In this document: positions 54,215 to 63,354 of the stretch, one piece after another
Layout: the number at the start of each line of letters is the position of its first letter
Numbering within the stretch: the stretch's first letter is position 1
Assembly: GCA_022493055.1 (NCBI GenBank)
Contig: CP092781.1
Span: forward strand, 930,001-994,000
DNA length: 64,000 nt
Reading direction: 5' to 3'
DNA from: Staphylococcus roterodami
GTDB taxonomy: Bacteria > Bacillota > Bacilli > Staphylococcales > Staphylococcaceae
Program-made: the position numbers and the translations under genes
Notes under the pieces: generated by a model
The model's input: only the letters and a program-made list of their open reading frames with translations
The model's database searches: none
Told to the model about the DNA's origin: nothing

Positions 54215-55153
54215 TTAAATTCCAGCAAATATAGCACTAATATATATTCCTAATGCATATAGCACGCCAAAAAATGTATTTGTTTTACCGGCAGCAGCCA
54301 TTGCAGGCATCATTGTTGCTGGTGTATCATTCTTCTTAAAGCGTCTGATAACCTTTACAGGCATTGGGAATGATAGTAAAGCAAGTAAATAAAATAGTGA
54401 GCCTCCAGGCTTAACAATAATAGTTAGCACTATAAATGCATAAGCGATAAAATACATAATTGCCATAAAAGCTAAAGAAGCTTTTTTACCTAATAATATA
54501 GGTAAAGTTTTACGACCGCTAGCTTTATCTTTAACACGGTCACGAATATTGTTAGCCATATTGATTAAACCGATTGTTATTACAATTGGAATACTTAACC
54601 AAATAGCATAACTTTGAATATTACCAGTTTGAATAAAGAATGCAATAACAATTATAAACATACCCATAAATACGCCTGAAAATAGCTCACCAAAAGGCGT
54701 CCATGAAATTGGGAAAGGTCCACCTGTATATAGGTAACCAACTGCCATACATACTAAACCAACTGGTAACAACCAAAACGAAGTGTTAACAGCTAAAAAT
54801 ATTCCTAATAAAGCTGCAATAATATAAAATGCAATGGCTAGGCGTAGTACAAGTTGTGGGCTCATACCATTACGTACAATTGCACCACCAATGCCTACTG
54901 ATTCATGATCATCAAGGCCCTTTTTATAATCGTAATATTCGTTAAACATATTTGTTGCAGCTTGAATTAGTAAGCACGCAAGTAACATGGCAACAAATAA
55001 AGTGATTTTAATATGATCTTCGCTACCAAGAAAATATATTTTAGATGCTGCGGTACCTACAAGAACTGGTACGACTGAAGCAGTTAATGTATGAGGGCGC
55101 ATTAAATGCCAATATTTCTTAACTGTAGAGTATTGCTGATATTGATTACTCAT
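54215..55153 (-). CDS. menA: 1,4-dihydroxy-2-naphthoate polyprenyltransferase
   Basis: 312-residue UbiA-family membrane prenyltransferase that joins the naphthoate head group to the polyprenyl tail, the membrane step of menaquinone synthesis. Seen: the Asp-rich prenyl-diphosphate motif NMFNEYYDYKKGLDD (about residues 66-80), the second motif NIRDRVKDKASGRKT (about 206-220), and about eight helices. Start 55153 (MSNQY). Divergent from menF, so the men genes share one control region. Confidence 0.94.
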   Translation of the reverse strand: MSNQYQQYSTVKKYWHLMRPHTLTASVVPVLVGTAASKIYFLGSEDHIKITLFVAMLLACLLIQAATNMFNEYYDYKKGLDDHESVGIGGAIVRNGMSPQLVLRLAIAFYIIAALLGIFLAVNTSFWLLPVGLVCMAVGYLYTGGPFPISWTPFGELFSGVFMGMFIIVIAFFIQTGNIQSYAIWLSIPIVITIGLINMANNIRDRVKDKASGRKTLPILLGKKASLAFMAIMYFIAYAFIVLTIIVKPGGSLFYLLALLSFPMPVKVIRRFKKNDTPATMMPAMAAAGKTNTFFGVLYALGIYISAIFAGI

Positions 55154-55334
55154 TGAATACAAAACCTCTTTAAATCATATTTTTTATAACAAAGATATTT
55201 TAATAGAAAGTAGCACAAAGGTCAATTGACGTGAAAAATTGCAAGATAAGTTTAAGCAATTCTTGTAACACAATTATCCAAAAATGATACAATATAATAA
55301 TGAGTGAAAAAAGACGAAGAAAGAAGTGAAATGG

Positions 55335-56696
55335 ATGGCTACGGGCGTAACAGAGGACGATATTGTCAAAGAGATATATGACAGCTCTAAGGAATGGGTT
55401 TCAGTTGAAGTGAAATTATCACAGTCGCTAGACCCGAGCACATTATTTCATCTCACTGACAATCAGGCAGGAGATCGCTTTTATATGCGTTTGAATGATA
55501 ATCGAACGTCATATTTTGGTTATAAAGCAATTCAATTATTTAAAAATAATTTTAAAAATAAACAATCTATTTTTAGAGAATGGGAAAATTTAAAGCACGA
55601 AATTGCATTTATTCATCCACAATCGCGAAGACACCATCTTCGAATTGTTGGAGGATTTCAATTTTCGAGTCATAAGTCTGATGATGAATGGCGTGAATTT
55701 GGATTAAATCATTTCGTATTACCAGAAGTACTTATTACTACAGAGGACGAGGATACATTTTTAACATATACAGTACAACGTGAAAATTTTGACATGGAAT
55801 CATTCAAAGCGTTAGTTGAATTTTTCAATAATGCAATTGAAATTGATGTCGAAGAGCAAAATGGGGAAATTATTCGGAACGAAGATATTTATAAAGATGA
55901 TTGGCGTCAACTAGTTGAAGAAGCAATTGAGTCTATTAATAAAGAAGAAAAAATTGTGCTTGCTCGTAGGCGATTAATTAAGTTTGATAAAGATATTAGT
56001 ATTCCGTATATATTAAAACAGGCTTTTTCTAAAGAAAAAAATAGTTATATATTTTTATTAGAATCACAAGATTCGATATTCTTTTCGCAAACACCTGAAC
56101 AATTACTTAAAGTTAATAATCGAATATTATCGACAAAAGCAGTTGCAGGTACAATTAAACGTTCACACAATGAAGAAGAAGATAGAAAACATGTTGAAGC
56201 CTTTTTAAAAGATAATAAAAACTTAGTAGAACATCGATTTGTTGTAGAGAGTATTTTACATGATATTGAACCATATATTACTGAATTAGATTATGATAAG
56301 ACACCTAAAATTCTTAAAAATGACCATTTATATCATTTATATACTGAAATAAAGGCACCTTTAAAAGAAGATTCATATATCGGTTTAATAGACAATTTAC
56401 ATCCAACACCAGCGTTAGGTGGTTATCCAAAAGCCTTTGCTATTGATTTTATTGAGCAAAAAGAATTTGGTACAAGAGGGTTATACGGTGCACCGGTTGG
56501 TTATATAGATGTATATGATGATTGTGAGTTTATTGTAGCTATACGTTCGATGCTCATAAAAAAAACACAAGCAACATTATTTGCTGGGTGCGGTATTGTT
56601 AAGGATTCTGATCCAGATAGTGAACTAGCAGAGACGAATCTTAAGTTCTCACCTATGATGAATGCATTAGGAGTCGATATGAATGGGAAATCATAA
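55335..56696 (+). CDS. menF: Isochorismate synthase
   Basis: 453-residue chorismate-to-isochorismate isomerase, first step of menaquinone synthesis. Seen: the C-terminal chorismate-binding fold with AVAGTIKR (about residue 269), [10 protein letters not shown] (about 359), [13 protein letters not shown] (about 379) and [11 protein letters not shown] (about 398), all conserved. The start is the ATG at 55335; an in-frame GTG at 55326 is possible. It overlaps menD by 14 bases. Confidence 0.93.
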   Translation: MATGVTEDDIVKEIYDSSKEWVSVEVKLSQSLDPSTLFHLTDNQAGDRFYMRLNDNRTSYFGYKAIQLFKNNFKNKQSIFREWENLKHEIAFIHPQSRRHHLRIVGGFQFSSHKSDDEWREFGLNHFVLPEVLITTEDEDTFLTYTVQRENFDMESFKALVEFFNNAIEIDVEEQNGEIIRNEDIYKDDWRQLVEEAIESINKEEKIVLARRRLIKFDKDISIPYILKQAFSKEKNSYIFLLESQDSIFFSQTPEQLLKVNNRILSTKAVAGTIKRSHNEEEDRKHVEAFLKDNKNLVEHRFVVESILHDIEPYITELDYDKTPKILKNDHLYHLYTEIKAPLKEDSYIGLIDNLHPTPALGGYPKAFAIDFIEQKEFGTRGLYGAPVGYIDVYDDCEFIVAIRSMLIKKTQATLFAGCGIVKDSDPDSELAETNLKFSPMMNALGVDMNGKS

Positions 56697-58356
56697 AGAA
56701 GCATTAACTAAGCAAGTATATACATTTGCATCTGAACTTTATGCTTATGGTGTAAGGGAAGTAGTCATCAGTCCGGGATCACGTTCAACACCACTTGCAC
56801 TTGCATTTGAAGCACATCCAAATATTAAAACATGGATTCATCCTGATGAAAGAAGTGCAGCATTTTTTGCAGTAGGATTAATCAAAGGTAGTGAAAGACC
56901 TGTTGCTATTTTATGTACATCAGGTACGGCAGCAGCTAACTATACACCGGCTATTGCTGAAAGCCAAATTAGTAGAATACCATTAATTGTATTGACGAGT
57001 GACCGACCACATGAATTAAGAAGTGTGGGTGCCCCTCAAGCAATTAATCAGGTTAATATGTTTAACAATTATGTGAGCTATGAATTTGATATGCCTTTAG
57101 CTGATGACTGTAAAGAAACAATTGATGCAATTTATTATCAAATGCAAATTGCTAGTCAATATTTATATGGACCACATAAAGGGCCAATTCATTTCAATTT
57201 ACCATTTAGAGATCCGTTGACACCAGACTTAACGACGACGAATTTACTTAAATCAGAAATAAAGATTTTGCCACATTACCAAAAAAGTATAAATGCAACA
57301 GCATTAAAAAATATTTTAAGTAAGCCGAAAGGTCTAATTATTGTAGGGGATTTGCAACATCAAGAAGTTGAACAAATTCTAACATATTCAACAATGTATG
57401 ATTTGCCAGTTTTAGCAGATCCGTTGAGTCACTTAAGAAAATTTGATCATCCAAATGTAATTAGTACGTATGATTTATTGTATAGAAGTGGCTTAGAATT
57501 AAATGTCGACTTTGTTATACGAGTTGGTAAACCTGTCATTTCTAAGAAGCTAAATCAATGGTTAAAGAAGACTGAAGCATTTCAGATTTTAGTACAAAAT
57601 AATGATAAAATCGATGTATTTCCTATAGCACCAGACATTTCATATGAGATTTCTGCGAATGATTTCTTTAGATCTTTAATGGATGACACTATAGTTGACC
57701 GAAAAGATTGGTTGGAATTATGGCAACGTCTTGAGGGACAAGCACGTGTTGAAATTAACCAGTACCTTGAACATGCTACCGATGAAAGTGCTTTTGTTGC
57801 AGAATTGATTAACAAGACGTCAAATGAAGAAGCTTTATTTATAAGTAATAGTATGCCGATTAGAGATATTGATAATTTATTGTTAAATAAAAATATTGAT
57901 GTATATGCTAATCGAGGGGCAAATGGTATTGATGGTATAGTTTCAACTGCTCTTGGAATGGCAGTGCACAAACGTATAACATTATTAATTGGTGATTTAT
58001 CTTTTTATCATGATATGAATGGACTATTAATGTCCAAATTAAATCATATTCACATGAATATTGTATTGTTGAATAATGATGGTGGTGGTATTTTTTCATA
58101 TTTACCACAAAAAGATAGTGCATCTGATTATTTTGAACGTTTATTTGGCACGCCTACAGGTTTAGATTTCGAGTACGCTGCTAAGTTATATGATTTTAGC
58201 TTTAAGCGATTTAAACATATTTCAGATTTTAAAAATGAAAAATTATCATATAACAGTTCTACAATTTATGAAATGATTACAAATAGAGAAGTTAATTATG
58301 AGCAGCATCAAATTTTATATAAGAAATTGAGTGAAATGATTCATGCTACATTATAA
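56683..58356 (+). CDS. menD: SEPHCHC synthase (menaquinone pathway)
   Basis: 557-residue thiamine-diphosphate enzyme that adds 2-oxoglutarate to isochorismate. Seen: the N-terminal [17 protein letters not shown] (about residues 26-42), catalytic Glu region, and the C-terminal ThDP motif around [12 protein letters not shown] (about 437-448). Coupled to menF and menH by 14-base overlaps. Confidence 0.95.
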   Translation: MGNHKEALTKQVYTFASELYAYGVREVVISPGSRSTPLALAFEAHPNIKTWIHPDERSAAFFAVGLIKGSERPVAILCTSGTAAANYTPAIAESQISRIPLIVLTSDRPHELRSVGAPQAINQVNMFNNYVSYEFDMPLADDCKETIDAIYYQMQIASQYLYGPHKGPIHFNLPFRDPLTPDLTTTNLLKSEIKILPHYQKSINATALKNILSKPKGLIIVGDLQHQEVEQILTYSTMYDLPVLADPLSHLRKFDHPNVISTYDLLYRSGLELNVDFVIRVGKPVISKKLNQWLKKTEAFQILVQNNDKIDVFPIAPDISYEISANDFFRSLMDDTIVDRKDWLELWQRLEGQARVEINQYLEHATDESAFVAELINKTSNEEALFISNSMPIRDIDNLLLNKNIDVYANRGANGIDGIVSTALGMAVHKRITLLIGDLSFYHDMNGLLMSKLNHIHMNIVLLNNDGGGIFSYLPQKDSASDYFERLFGTPTGLDFEYAAKLYDFSFKRFKHISDFKNEKLSYNSSTIYEMITNREVNYEQHQILYKKLSEMIHATL

Positions 58357-59146
58357 ATTTTATAAAGCGAAAGTCGATACGTCTCAAATATTAATATTAT
58401 TACATGGATTTCTAAGTGATAGTCGTACTTATCGTGACCATATAGATACTTATACAAATATATGTCATGTTGTGACTATAGATTTACCTGGGCATGGTGA
58501 AGATAAATCATCCGCTGATGTTGATTGGAACTTTGATTATATTACTGAATCATTAGATCAAATTTTAGAACAATATAAAGATAAATCGATTTCTATGCTT
58601 GGTTATTCTATGGGTGGACGTGTTGCATTATATTATGCATTACATGGCCGAATTAAATTAGCGAATCTTATTTTAGAGAGTACGTCACCTGGAATTAAGT
58701 TAGAAGCGGATCAATTAGAGCGTCGTCATATAGATGAAGCACGAGCTAAAGTATTAGAAATCGCAGGTATAGAAGTTTTTGTAAATGATTGGGAAAAATT
58801 ACCGTTATTTCAAACACAATATCAATTATCTGAGGAAAAGCAACATCAAATTAGAGAACAGCGGCTATCTCAATCACCAGTTAAAATGGCTAAAGCATTA
58901 AGGGATTATGGTACAGGTCAAATGCCTAATTTATGGTCACAAATAGCAGAATTAAAAATGCCAGTTTTAATCTTAGCAGGTGAGTATGATGAAAAGTTTG
59001 TTCAAATCGCTGAAAAAATGGCAAATTTAATTTCGAATAGTAAATGTAAATTATTTTCTGCAGTAGGACATACAATTCATGTGGAAGATAATGTTGAATT
59101 TGATACAATGATATTAGGATTTTTAAAGGAGGAGCAAAATGACTAA
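58343..59146 (+). CDS. menH: SHCHC synthase (alpha/beta-hydrolase fold)
   Basis: 267 residues, an alpha/beta-hydrolase that eliminates pyruvate from SEPHCHC. Seen: [12 protein letters not shown] (about residues 20-31, oxyanion loop), nucleophile elbow GYSMGGRV (about 87-94), Asp in GEYDEKF (about 213), and His in VGHTIHVED (about 240). It overlaps menD by 14 bases and menB by 8. Confidence 0.93.
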   Translation: MLHYKFYKAKVDTSQILILLHGFLSDSRTYRDHIDTYTNICHVVTIDLPGHGEDKSSADVDWNFDYITESLDQILEQYKDKSISMLGYSMGGRVALYYALHGRIKLANLILESTSPGIKLEADQLERRHIDEARAKVLEIAGIEVFVNDWEKLPLFQTQYQLSEEKQHQIREQRLSQSPVKMAKALRDYGTGQMPNLWSQIAELKMPVLILAGEYDEKFVQIAEKMANLISNSKCKLFSAVGHTIHVEDNVEFDTMILGFLKEEQND

Positions 59147-59960
59147 CAGACAATGGGAAACACTTAGAGAATATGATGAAATCAAATATGAATTTTACGA
59201 AGGGATTGCTAAAGTGACGATTAATCGTCCTGAGGTACGCAATGCATTTACACCAAAAACGGTTGCTGAAATGATTGATGCATTTTCACGTGCACGTGAT
59301 GATCAAAATGTTTCAGTTATCGTATTAACAGGTGAAGGAGATTTAGCATTCTGTTCTGGTGGAGATCAGAAGAAACGTGGCCATGGTGGTTATGTAGGAG
59401 AAGACCAAATTCCTCGCTTAAATGTATTAGATTTACAGCGTTTAATTCGTATCATTCCAAAACCGGTTATTGCAATGGTAAAAGGTTATGCAGTAGGTGG
59501 CGGTAATGTACTTAATGTCGTATGTGATTTAACTATCGCTGCTGATAATGCAATCTTTGGACAAACAGGACCTAAAGTAGGTTCATTTGATGCGGGTTAC
59601 GGTTCAGGATATTTAGCAAGAATCGTTGGACATAAAAAAGCACGTGAAATCTGGTACTTATGTCGTCAATATAATGCACAAGAAGCACTGGATATGGGCT
59701 TAGTTAATACTGTTGTACCTTTGGATCAAGTTGAAGACGAAACAGTTCAATGGTGTAAAGAAATTATGAAACATTCACCAACAGCTTTACGTTTCCTTAA
59801 AGCAGCTATGAATGCTGATACTGATGGTTTAGCTGGATTACAACAAATGGCAGGGGATGCAACTTTACTTTATTACACTACTGATGAAGCAAAAGAAGGT
59901 CGCGATGCGTTTAAAGAAAAACGTGATCCTGATTTTGATCAATTTCCTAAATTCCCATAA
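59139..59960 (+). CDS. menB: 1,4-dihydroxy-2-naphthoyl-CoA synthase
   Basis: 273-residue crotonase-fold enzyme that closes the naphthoate ring. Seen: [17 protein letters not shown] (about residues 28-44), [15 protein letters not shown] (about 67-81), [20 protein letters not shown] (about 117-136). Last gene of menF-D-H-B. menC and menE, needed between MenH and MenB, are not in the window. Confidence 0.96.
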   Translation: MTNRQWETLREYDEIKYEFYEGIAKVTINRPEVRNAFTPKTVAEMIDAFSRARDDQNVSVIVLTGEGDLAFCSGGDQKKRGHGGYVGEDQIPRLNVLDLQRLIRIIPKPVIAMVKGYAVGGGNVLNVVCDLTIAADNAIFGQTGPKVGSFDAGYGSGYLARIVGHKKAREIWYLCRQYNAQEALDMGLVNTVVPLDQVEDETVQWCKEIMKHSPTALRFLKAAMNADTDGLAGLQQMAGDATLLYYTTDEAKEGRDAFKEKRDPDFDQFPKFP

Positions 59961-59980
59961 GTTATTTTGAAATTAAATTT

Positions 59981-60023
59981 AAGTCACTTGAGTCGTTTAA
60001 TAGCGATTACAAGTGGCTTTTTT
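59981..60023 (+). terminator. Terminator of the men operon
   Basis: AAGTCACTTG (59981-59990) pairs with CAAGTGGCTT (60010-60019; one G-U), followed by T. Confidence 0.85.
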
Positions 60024-60081
60024 AATGAAATTTGAAAGTAAGTGAGCATGAATAAGAAGAGGGACAGAAATGATAAATAAA

Positions 60082-60120
60082 AGCGAGTTGGTGAGAAATT
60101 AAATTCTCTCCAACCCGCTA
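60082..60120. repeat. Staphylococcal intergenic hairpin repeat
   Basis: AGCGAGTTGG-TGAGAA pairs with TTCTC-TCCAACCCGCT, preceded by GAGGGACAGAAATGA. Similar short GGGACA / GTTGG-type hairpins recur in staphylococcal spacers (compare 5033-5066). Confidence 0.5.
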
Positions 60121-60142
60121 ATATATGTGAAATCATTTATTT

Positions 60143-60472
60143 TTATACTAATCGTTCATATAATATCGGTCTTGAAGTCCCAATACCATCTTGAGATGAA
60201 GTTTGCATTAATATATGCTCTGAATCATCATAATCTAGAATATAAATGATTTGTTCTTGGTGTAAGGGTGAAAACTTAATACGTTGATGTGTAGTATCAA
60301 TAAAAAGTACACGATATTGATTTTGACTTGTATTATCACCATGACTAATACAAATTGTTTTTTGTAATTGATGATTACTCCAATTACCAATGAATAAATT
60401 TATATTATTTTGTTCAAGGTGAGTCAATTTTGTTTTGTCATAAATGAAATTTATAAATTGTAATTGATACAT
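60143..60472 (-). CDS. sspC: Staphostatin B (cysteine protease inhibitor)
   Basis: 109-residue cytosolic inhibitor that binds staphopain B tightly and protects the cell from misdirected SspB. Seen: a lipocalin-like beta barrel without signal peptide, and the substrate-like loop SQDGIGTSRPI (about residues 93-103), whose Gly-Thr-Ser segment occupies the protease site in known structures. 37 bases after sspB in the sspABC operon. Confidence 0.93.
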   Translation of the reverse strand: MYQLQFINFIYDKTKLTHLEQNNINLFIGNWSNHQLQKTICISHGDNTSQNQYRVLFIDTTHQRIKFSPLHQEQIIYILDYDDSEHILMQTSSQDGIGTSRPILYERLV

Positions 60473-60509
60473 CGTTTTACCTACCTTTAATCAATATCAG
60501 TAACACTTT

Positions 60510-61700
60510 TTAATAACCAATCATTGAACCGTACCAGTTGTAATCACGGTTAAATGATAAGTGTAATAGACTTGAGTCAGCATCTTGAATTGATACTTCA
60601 GTATCCCAAGGGTTCCAATAGATGATTTTTTCTTGGTCATTGATTTTAGCGTTACCTACAACTGCAAGAGCATGACCTAAATGTGGATCATTAGGATTTT
60701 GAGAAACGCTTTGTGCGAGTATCATAATACCTACATTATCTTTTGTAAGTTGATCAACTTGATTATAAGATGGCATACCTTCTTGATAGTGAATATCTCT
60801 ACCTTGTGATTTTCCATATTCAATCATTTGGTTAGGGTAAGTTGAACAATGTACAAGTTCTTCTTCACTTACATCTGGGTATAATGTTCGCATAATATCA
60901 TGTGCATTATATGTGTCTGTATTTTTAGTGGCATTTAACAACGCTGCCATACTGAATCCAGCACACCAAGAATTATCAAATTGTTGTTCTCTAATTTTGA
61001 AGTTTTTTAAAGTGTTTTCATATTGAACTTGATCTGCTTGCTCATTTTGAAGTGTTGCACTTTCTTCAATTTTAGTTGGGGTAACAGTAGCTTTCAACTC
61101 TTGTTTCAATTTTGGTGAAACAGTTTTACTGCTTTCTTTTTCTTTTATATTATTAGGTAGCGGTGTAGCTTTAACTAGTCTAACTTTGCCTTCTTCTTCA
61201 AAGTAAAAACCTTTTTCATCAGTAAGAACTGTGATATTAGTGTTTTTATCTTTAATTTGGTTTAAATCTTTAGCGATAAAGTTTGAAATTTTAACACTGT
61301 AATTCATATCATCTTTTGATTTGTTTAAATCATCTTTATTTTTAGGGCTTAGTGTTAAAATGTAAACAATTTTACCATCTTTAATAATCGGATAATAGTA
61401 ACTATTATCTTCTTCGCCATTAAATTTATATATTTTAAAAGCTTCGCCGAGTTCATATTTGCCAGCTTGAGCTTTGTTTTGTTTATCTAATGCTTTTGCA
61501 TATCCAGCAAATTGTTGATGTGCTAAGTCGTCAACTTTTTGTGGTACTTTATCACTCTTGACTTTTATTTCTAATTGTTTTGATTGTGAATCTGCTTTTG
61601 CATTATTGTTATTAGCAAATGCGCCGAGTGATAAAATAAGCAAGGAAATAAGAGCAATGCTTATAATATTGAATATTCTAGTTTTACATGAATTATTCAT
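60510..61700 (-). CDS. sspB: Staphopain B precursor (papain-like cysteine protease)
   Basis: 396-residue secreted preproenzyme. Seen: signal peptide (about residues 1-36), a propeptide, and a C47-family catalytic domain with Cys in NSWCAGFS (Cys-246), His in HLGHALAVVG (near 343) and the WNPWD segment with the catalytic Asn (near 365). By homology SspA cleaves the propeptide at about residue 222. It is about three residues longer than the S. aureus protein I remember, with many substitutions in the propeptide. Operon order sspA-sspB-sspC. Confidence 0.95.
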   Translation of the reverse strand: MNNSCKTRIFNIISIALISLLILSLGAFANNNNAKADSQSKQLEIKVKSDKVPQKVDDLAHQQFAGYAKALDKQNKAQAGKYELGEAFKIYKFNGEEDNSYYYPIIKDGKIVYILTLSPKNKDDLNKSKDDMNYSVKISNFIAKDLNQIKDKNTNITVLTDEKGFYFEEEGKVRLVKATPLPNNIKEKESSKTVSPKLKQELKATVTPTKIEESATLQNEQADQVQYENTLKNFKIREQQFDNSWCAGFSMAALLNATKNTDTYNAHDIMRTLYPDVSEEELVHCSTYPNQMIEYGKSQGRDIHYQEGMPSYNQVDQLTKDNVGIMILAQSVSQNPNDPHLGHALAVVGNAKINDQEKIIYWNPWDTEVSIQDADSSLLHLSFNRDYNWYGSMIGY

Positions 61701-61782
61701 ATAATAACCTCCATTAGAGTCAAAATTGTATGCGTTGGAAAGTCTTTACTTCTATTATTATCAGTACTAATCAATATTTAAT

Positions 61783-62823
61783 TTATGCTGCATCTGGATT
61801 GTCTGAGTTATTGTTATCGCCATTATCAGGGTTATTAGGTTGGTCAGGGTTGTTTGGATTGTCTGGGTTATTAGGTTGATCTGGGTTATTAGGTTGGTCA
61901 GGGTTGTTTGGTTGATCTGGATTATTAGGATTATCTGGATTATTTGGTTGATCAGGATTGTTATTATCATCTGCAAAGTGAATATCTTGAATATTTTCTT
62001 TTAAGAAGTTACGTACGTTTTCATTAATAAATACTGCGCCGTTAAATTCATTTGGCACGCCACCCCAATGAATTCCGATAACTTCATTTTTGTCGTTAAA
62101 TACTGGTGATCCAGAGTTACCGCCAGTAGTACTTAAGTCATATTGCATTGCTTCGCCTTTTAAGTAAGTGATTTTCCCTTTACTTTCCCACATAGTCGCA
62201 ACAGGTTTATCTCCAGGATAACCAGTTACAGTAATTGGTTGGTTAACTTGTGTTTCTGCATTATTGCTCATTGTCGCTGGTTTAACTACTTCACCGATAT
62301 GTTGGTTCTTGTCATTAGGAGAGAATTTAACAATAGCTAAATCACCTTCACCAGTATATTTAGTTATTTGTTCAGCTCTGAAACCACCATTTGGATAATT
62401 ATCTTGGCTTTTTGCAGAAGGGAATGCTGTTAAAGCTTGAGGGTTACCATGCGTAGCATCTACAACGTGTTTATTTGTTAAAAGTGTATCTTTACCTACT
62501 ACTACACCTGAGGCAATAAATGTTCCAGTAGGTGCTTCAACTTGAATAAAAGTAACAGGTGCATAATGTCCATTAGTCGTATCTTCAATTTGATGACGAT
62601 CATTATTTGGTAAGATAACATTTGCATGTTCGCGTTGTTCAATTGGTTTCAAATTATTACCTTTTTGAATCTTAGGTGATTGTTGCTTATTTGATTGTGT
62701 CTGTTTTGCATGAGAATCTAGGGAATTAGAAGCTAACGCATTTGCTGATGGGGAATTAACAAGAGTCACTGTTGTCAAAGTTGCAACTAATAAAGAACTA
62801 ACTTTCAAAAATTTACCTTTCAT
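61783..62823 (-). CDS. sspA: Glutamyl endopeptidase (V8 protease) precursor
   Basis: 346-residue secreted serine protease. Seen: signal peptide (about 1-29), propeptide to residue 68 (mature from VILPNN, the aureolysin-processing site), catalytic His-119 (TNKHVVDA), Asp-161 (GEGDLAIV) and Ser-237 (TGGNSGSP). A Pro/Asn/Asp/Gln repeat tail from about 290 on lies after the catalytic fold. The propeptide and tail differ from S. aureus SspA, while the core is conserved. First gene of sspABC. Translation start after GGAGG. Confidence 0.96.
   Translation of the reverse strand: MKGKFLKVSSLLVATLTTVTLVNSPSANALASNSLDSHAKQTQSNKQQSPKIQKGNNLKPIEQREHANVILPNNDRHQIEDTTNGHYAPVTFIQVEAPTGTFIASGVVVGKDTLLTNKHVVDATHGNPQALTAFPSAKSQDNYPNGGFRAEQITKYTGEGDLAIVKFSPNDKNQHIGEVVKPATMSNNAETQVNQPITVTGYPGDKPVATMWESKGKITYLKGEAMQYDLSTTGGNSGSPVFNDKNEVIGIHWGGVPNEFNGAVFINENVRNFLKENIQDIHFADDNNNPDQPNNPDNPNNPDQPNNPDQPNNPDQPNNPDNPNNPDQPNNPDNGDNNNSDNPDAA
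61800..61960 (-). repeat. Tandem codon repeats in the sspA C-terminal tail
   Basis: Roughly 150 bases encoding repeated PNNPDQ / PNNPDN units. Such DNA repeats change length by slippage, so tail length should vary between strains. Confidence 0.85.
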
Positions 62824-62856
62824 TTAAAAACCTCCAAAAAATTTATTTACAAGATA

Positions 62857-62884
62857 AATATAACACTAAAATTTTTTAAGTCAA
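62857..62884 (-). promoter_or_regulatory. Candidate sspABC promoter
   Basis: On the minus strand TTGACT (62884-62879) and TATATT (62862-62857) with a 16-base spacer, about 34 bases before the sspA ATG. This fits a sigma-A promoter. agr/SarA/Rot control of ssp is known in S. aureus but no protein site is proven here. Confidence 0.65.
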
Positions 62885-62906
62885 TAAGAATATATAAAAA
62901 AATTAA

Positions 62907-62942
62907 AAAGTTTTTGTAAAGATTAGTGTTTACAAAAACTTT
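62907..62942. promoter_or_regulatory. 14-bp inverted repeat upstream of the ssp promoter
   Basis: AAAGTTTTTGTAAA (62907-62920) and TTTACAAAAACTTT (62929-62942) are perfect arms around GATTAGTG, about 22 bases upstream of the -35. It could be a regulator site or an upstream terminator. Confidence 0.6.
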
Positions 62943-63132
62943 AAGGAAATTATAATTGAATTGTATTACGCTTTATCTGATTGAGTGAAATTAGTAGGTT
63001 CATTAATTGTTTGCATTTTACCAATCAAAAAAATATGAATGGAGTTGTGTAAAAATCAAAGCAATAGGGGAATATAGATACGAAGATTTGAAATACTTTA
63101 AATATTATAAATTGAAATGGGAGATGTGATTT

Positions 63133-63190
63133 TGTGTTGAGGTTTACCCCATAAAGTCAAATTTATAGTCCAACTTTTGAGGGCACATTA
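63133..63190. mobile_element. Possible IS3/IS150-type terminal repeat relic
   Basis: The end GTCCAACTTTTGAGGGCACA (63169-63188) reads like the terminal repeat of IS3-family elements (usual form CCAACTTTTGGGGGCA...). On the left TTACCCCATAAAGTCAAATT has a similar look. No transposase remains. Weak. Confidence 0.4.
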
Positions 63191-63301
63191 TTTTTAAAGT
63201 CTTAATAAAGTCTATAATAAGTGGAAAATATACAACTGATAATAAACAGTAGATGTAAAAGTAAAAAAATTGAAAGGTATAAATAAATTGGCAAAAGAAA
63301 A

Positions 63302-63342
63302 CTGAACGTAACATTTTGATATTCAAAACATAACGTCCAGTT
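63302..63342 (-). terminator. Imperfect terminator of the aminotransferase gene
   Basis: ACTG-ACGT-CATTTTG and CAAAACAT-ACGT-CAGT form a mismatched stem, followed on the minus strand by TTTTCTTTT. Confidence 0.5.
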
Positions 63343-63354
63343 CCTATAATTAAT

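Larger units (their letters stand above)
62943..63354. other. Gene-free spacer sspA to aminotransferase
   Basis: About 410 bases with no gene. It holds an IS3-type end relic (63133-63190) and the terminator of the aminotransferase (63302-63342). The frame at 63144-63326 on the minus strand lacks a ribosome site and was not called. Confidence 0.5.

Noticed and set aside
61800..61960. Repeat tract as a CRISPR-like array
   Set aside because: It is an in-frame codon repeat encoding Pro-Asn-Asn-Pro-Asp units, with no unique spacers.
61767..61976. 69-codon minus-strand frame in the sspA tail region
   Set aside because: Alternative frame of the sspA tandem repeat; repetitive by construction.
63144..63326. 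60-codon minus-strand frame
   Set aside because: Spacer frame spanning an IS-like relic; no ribosome site.
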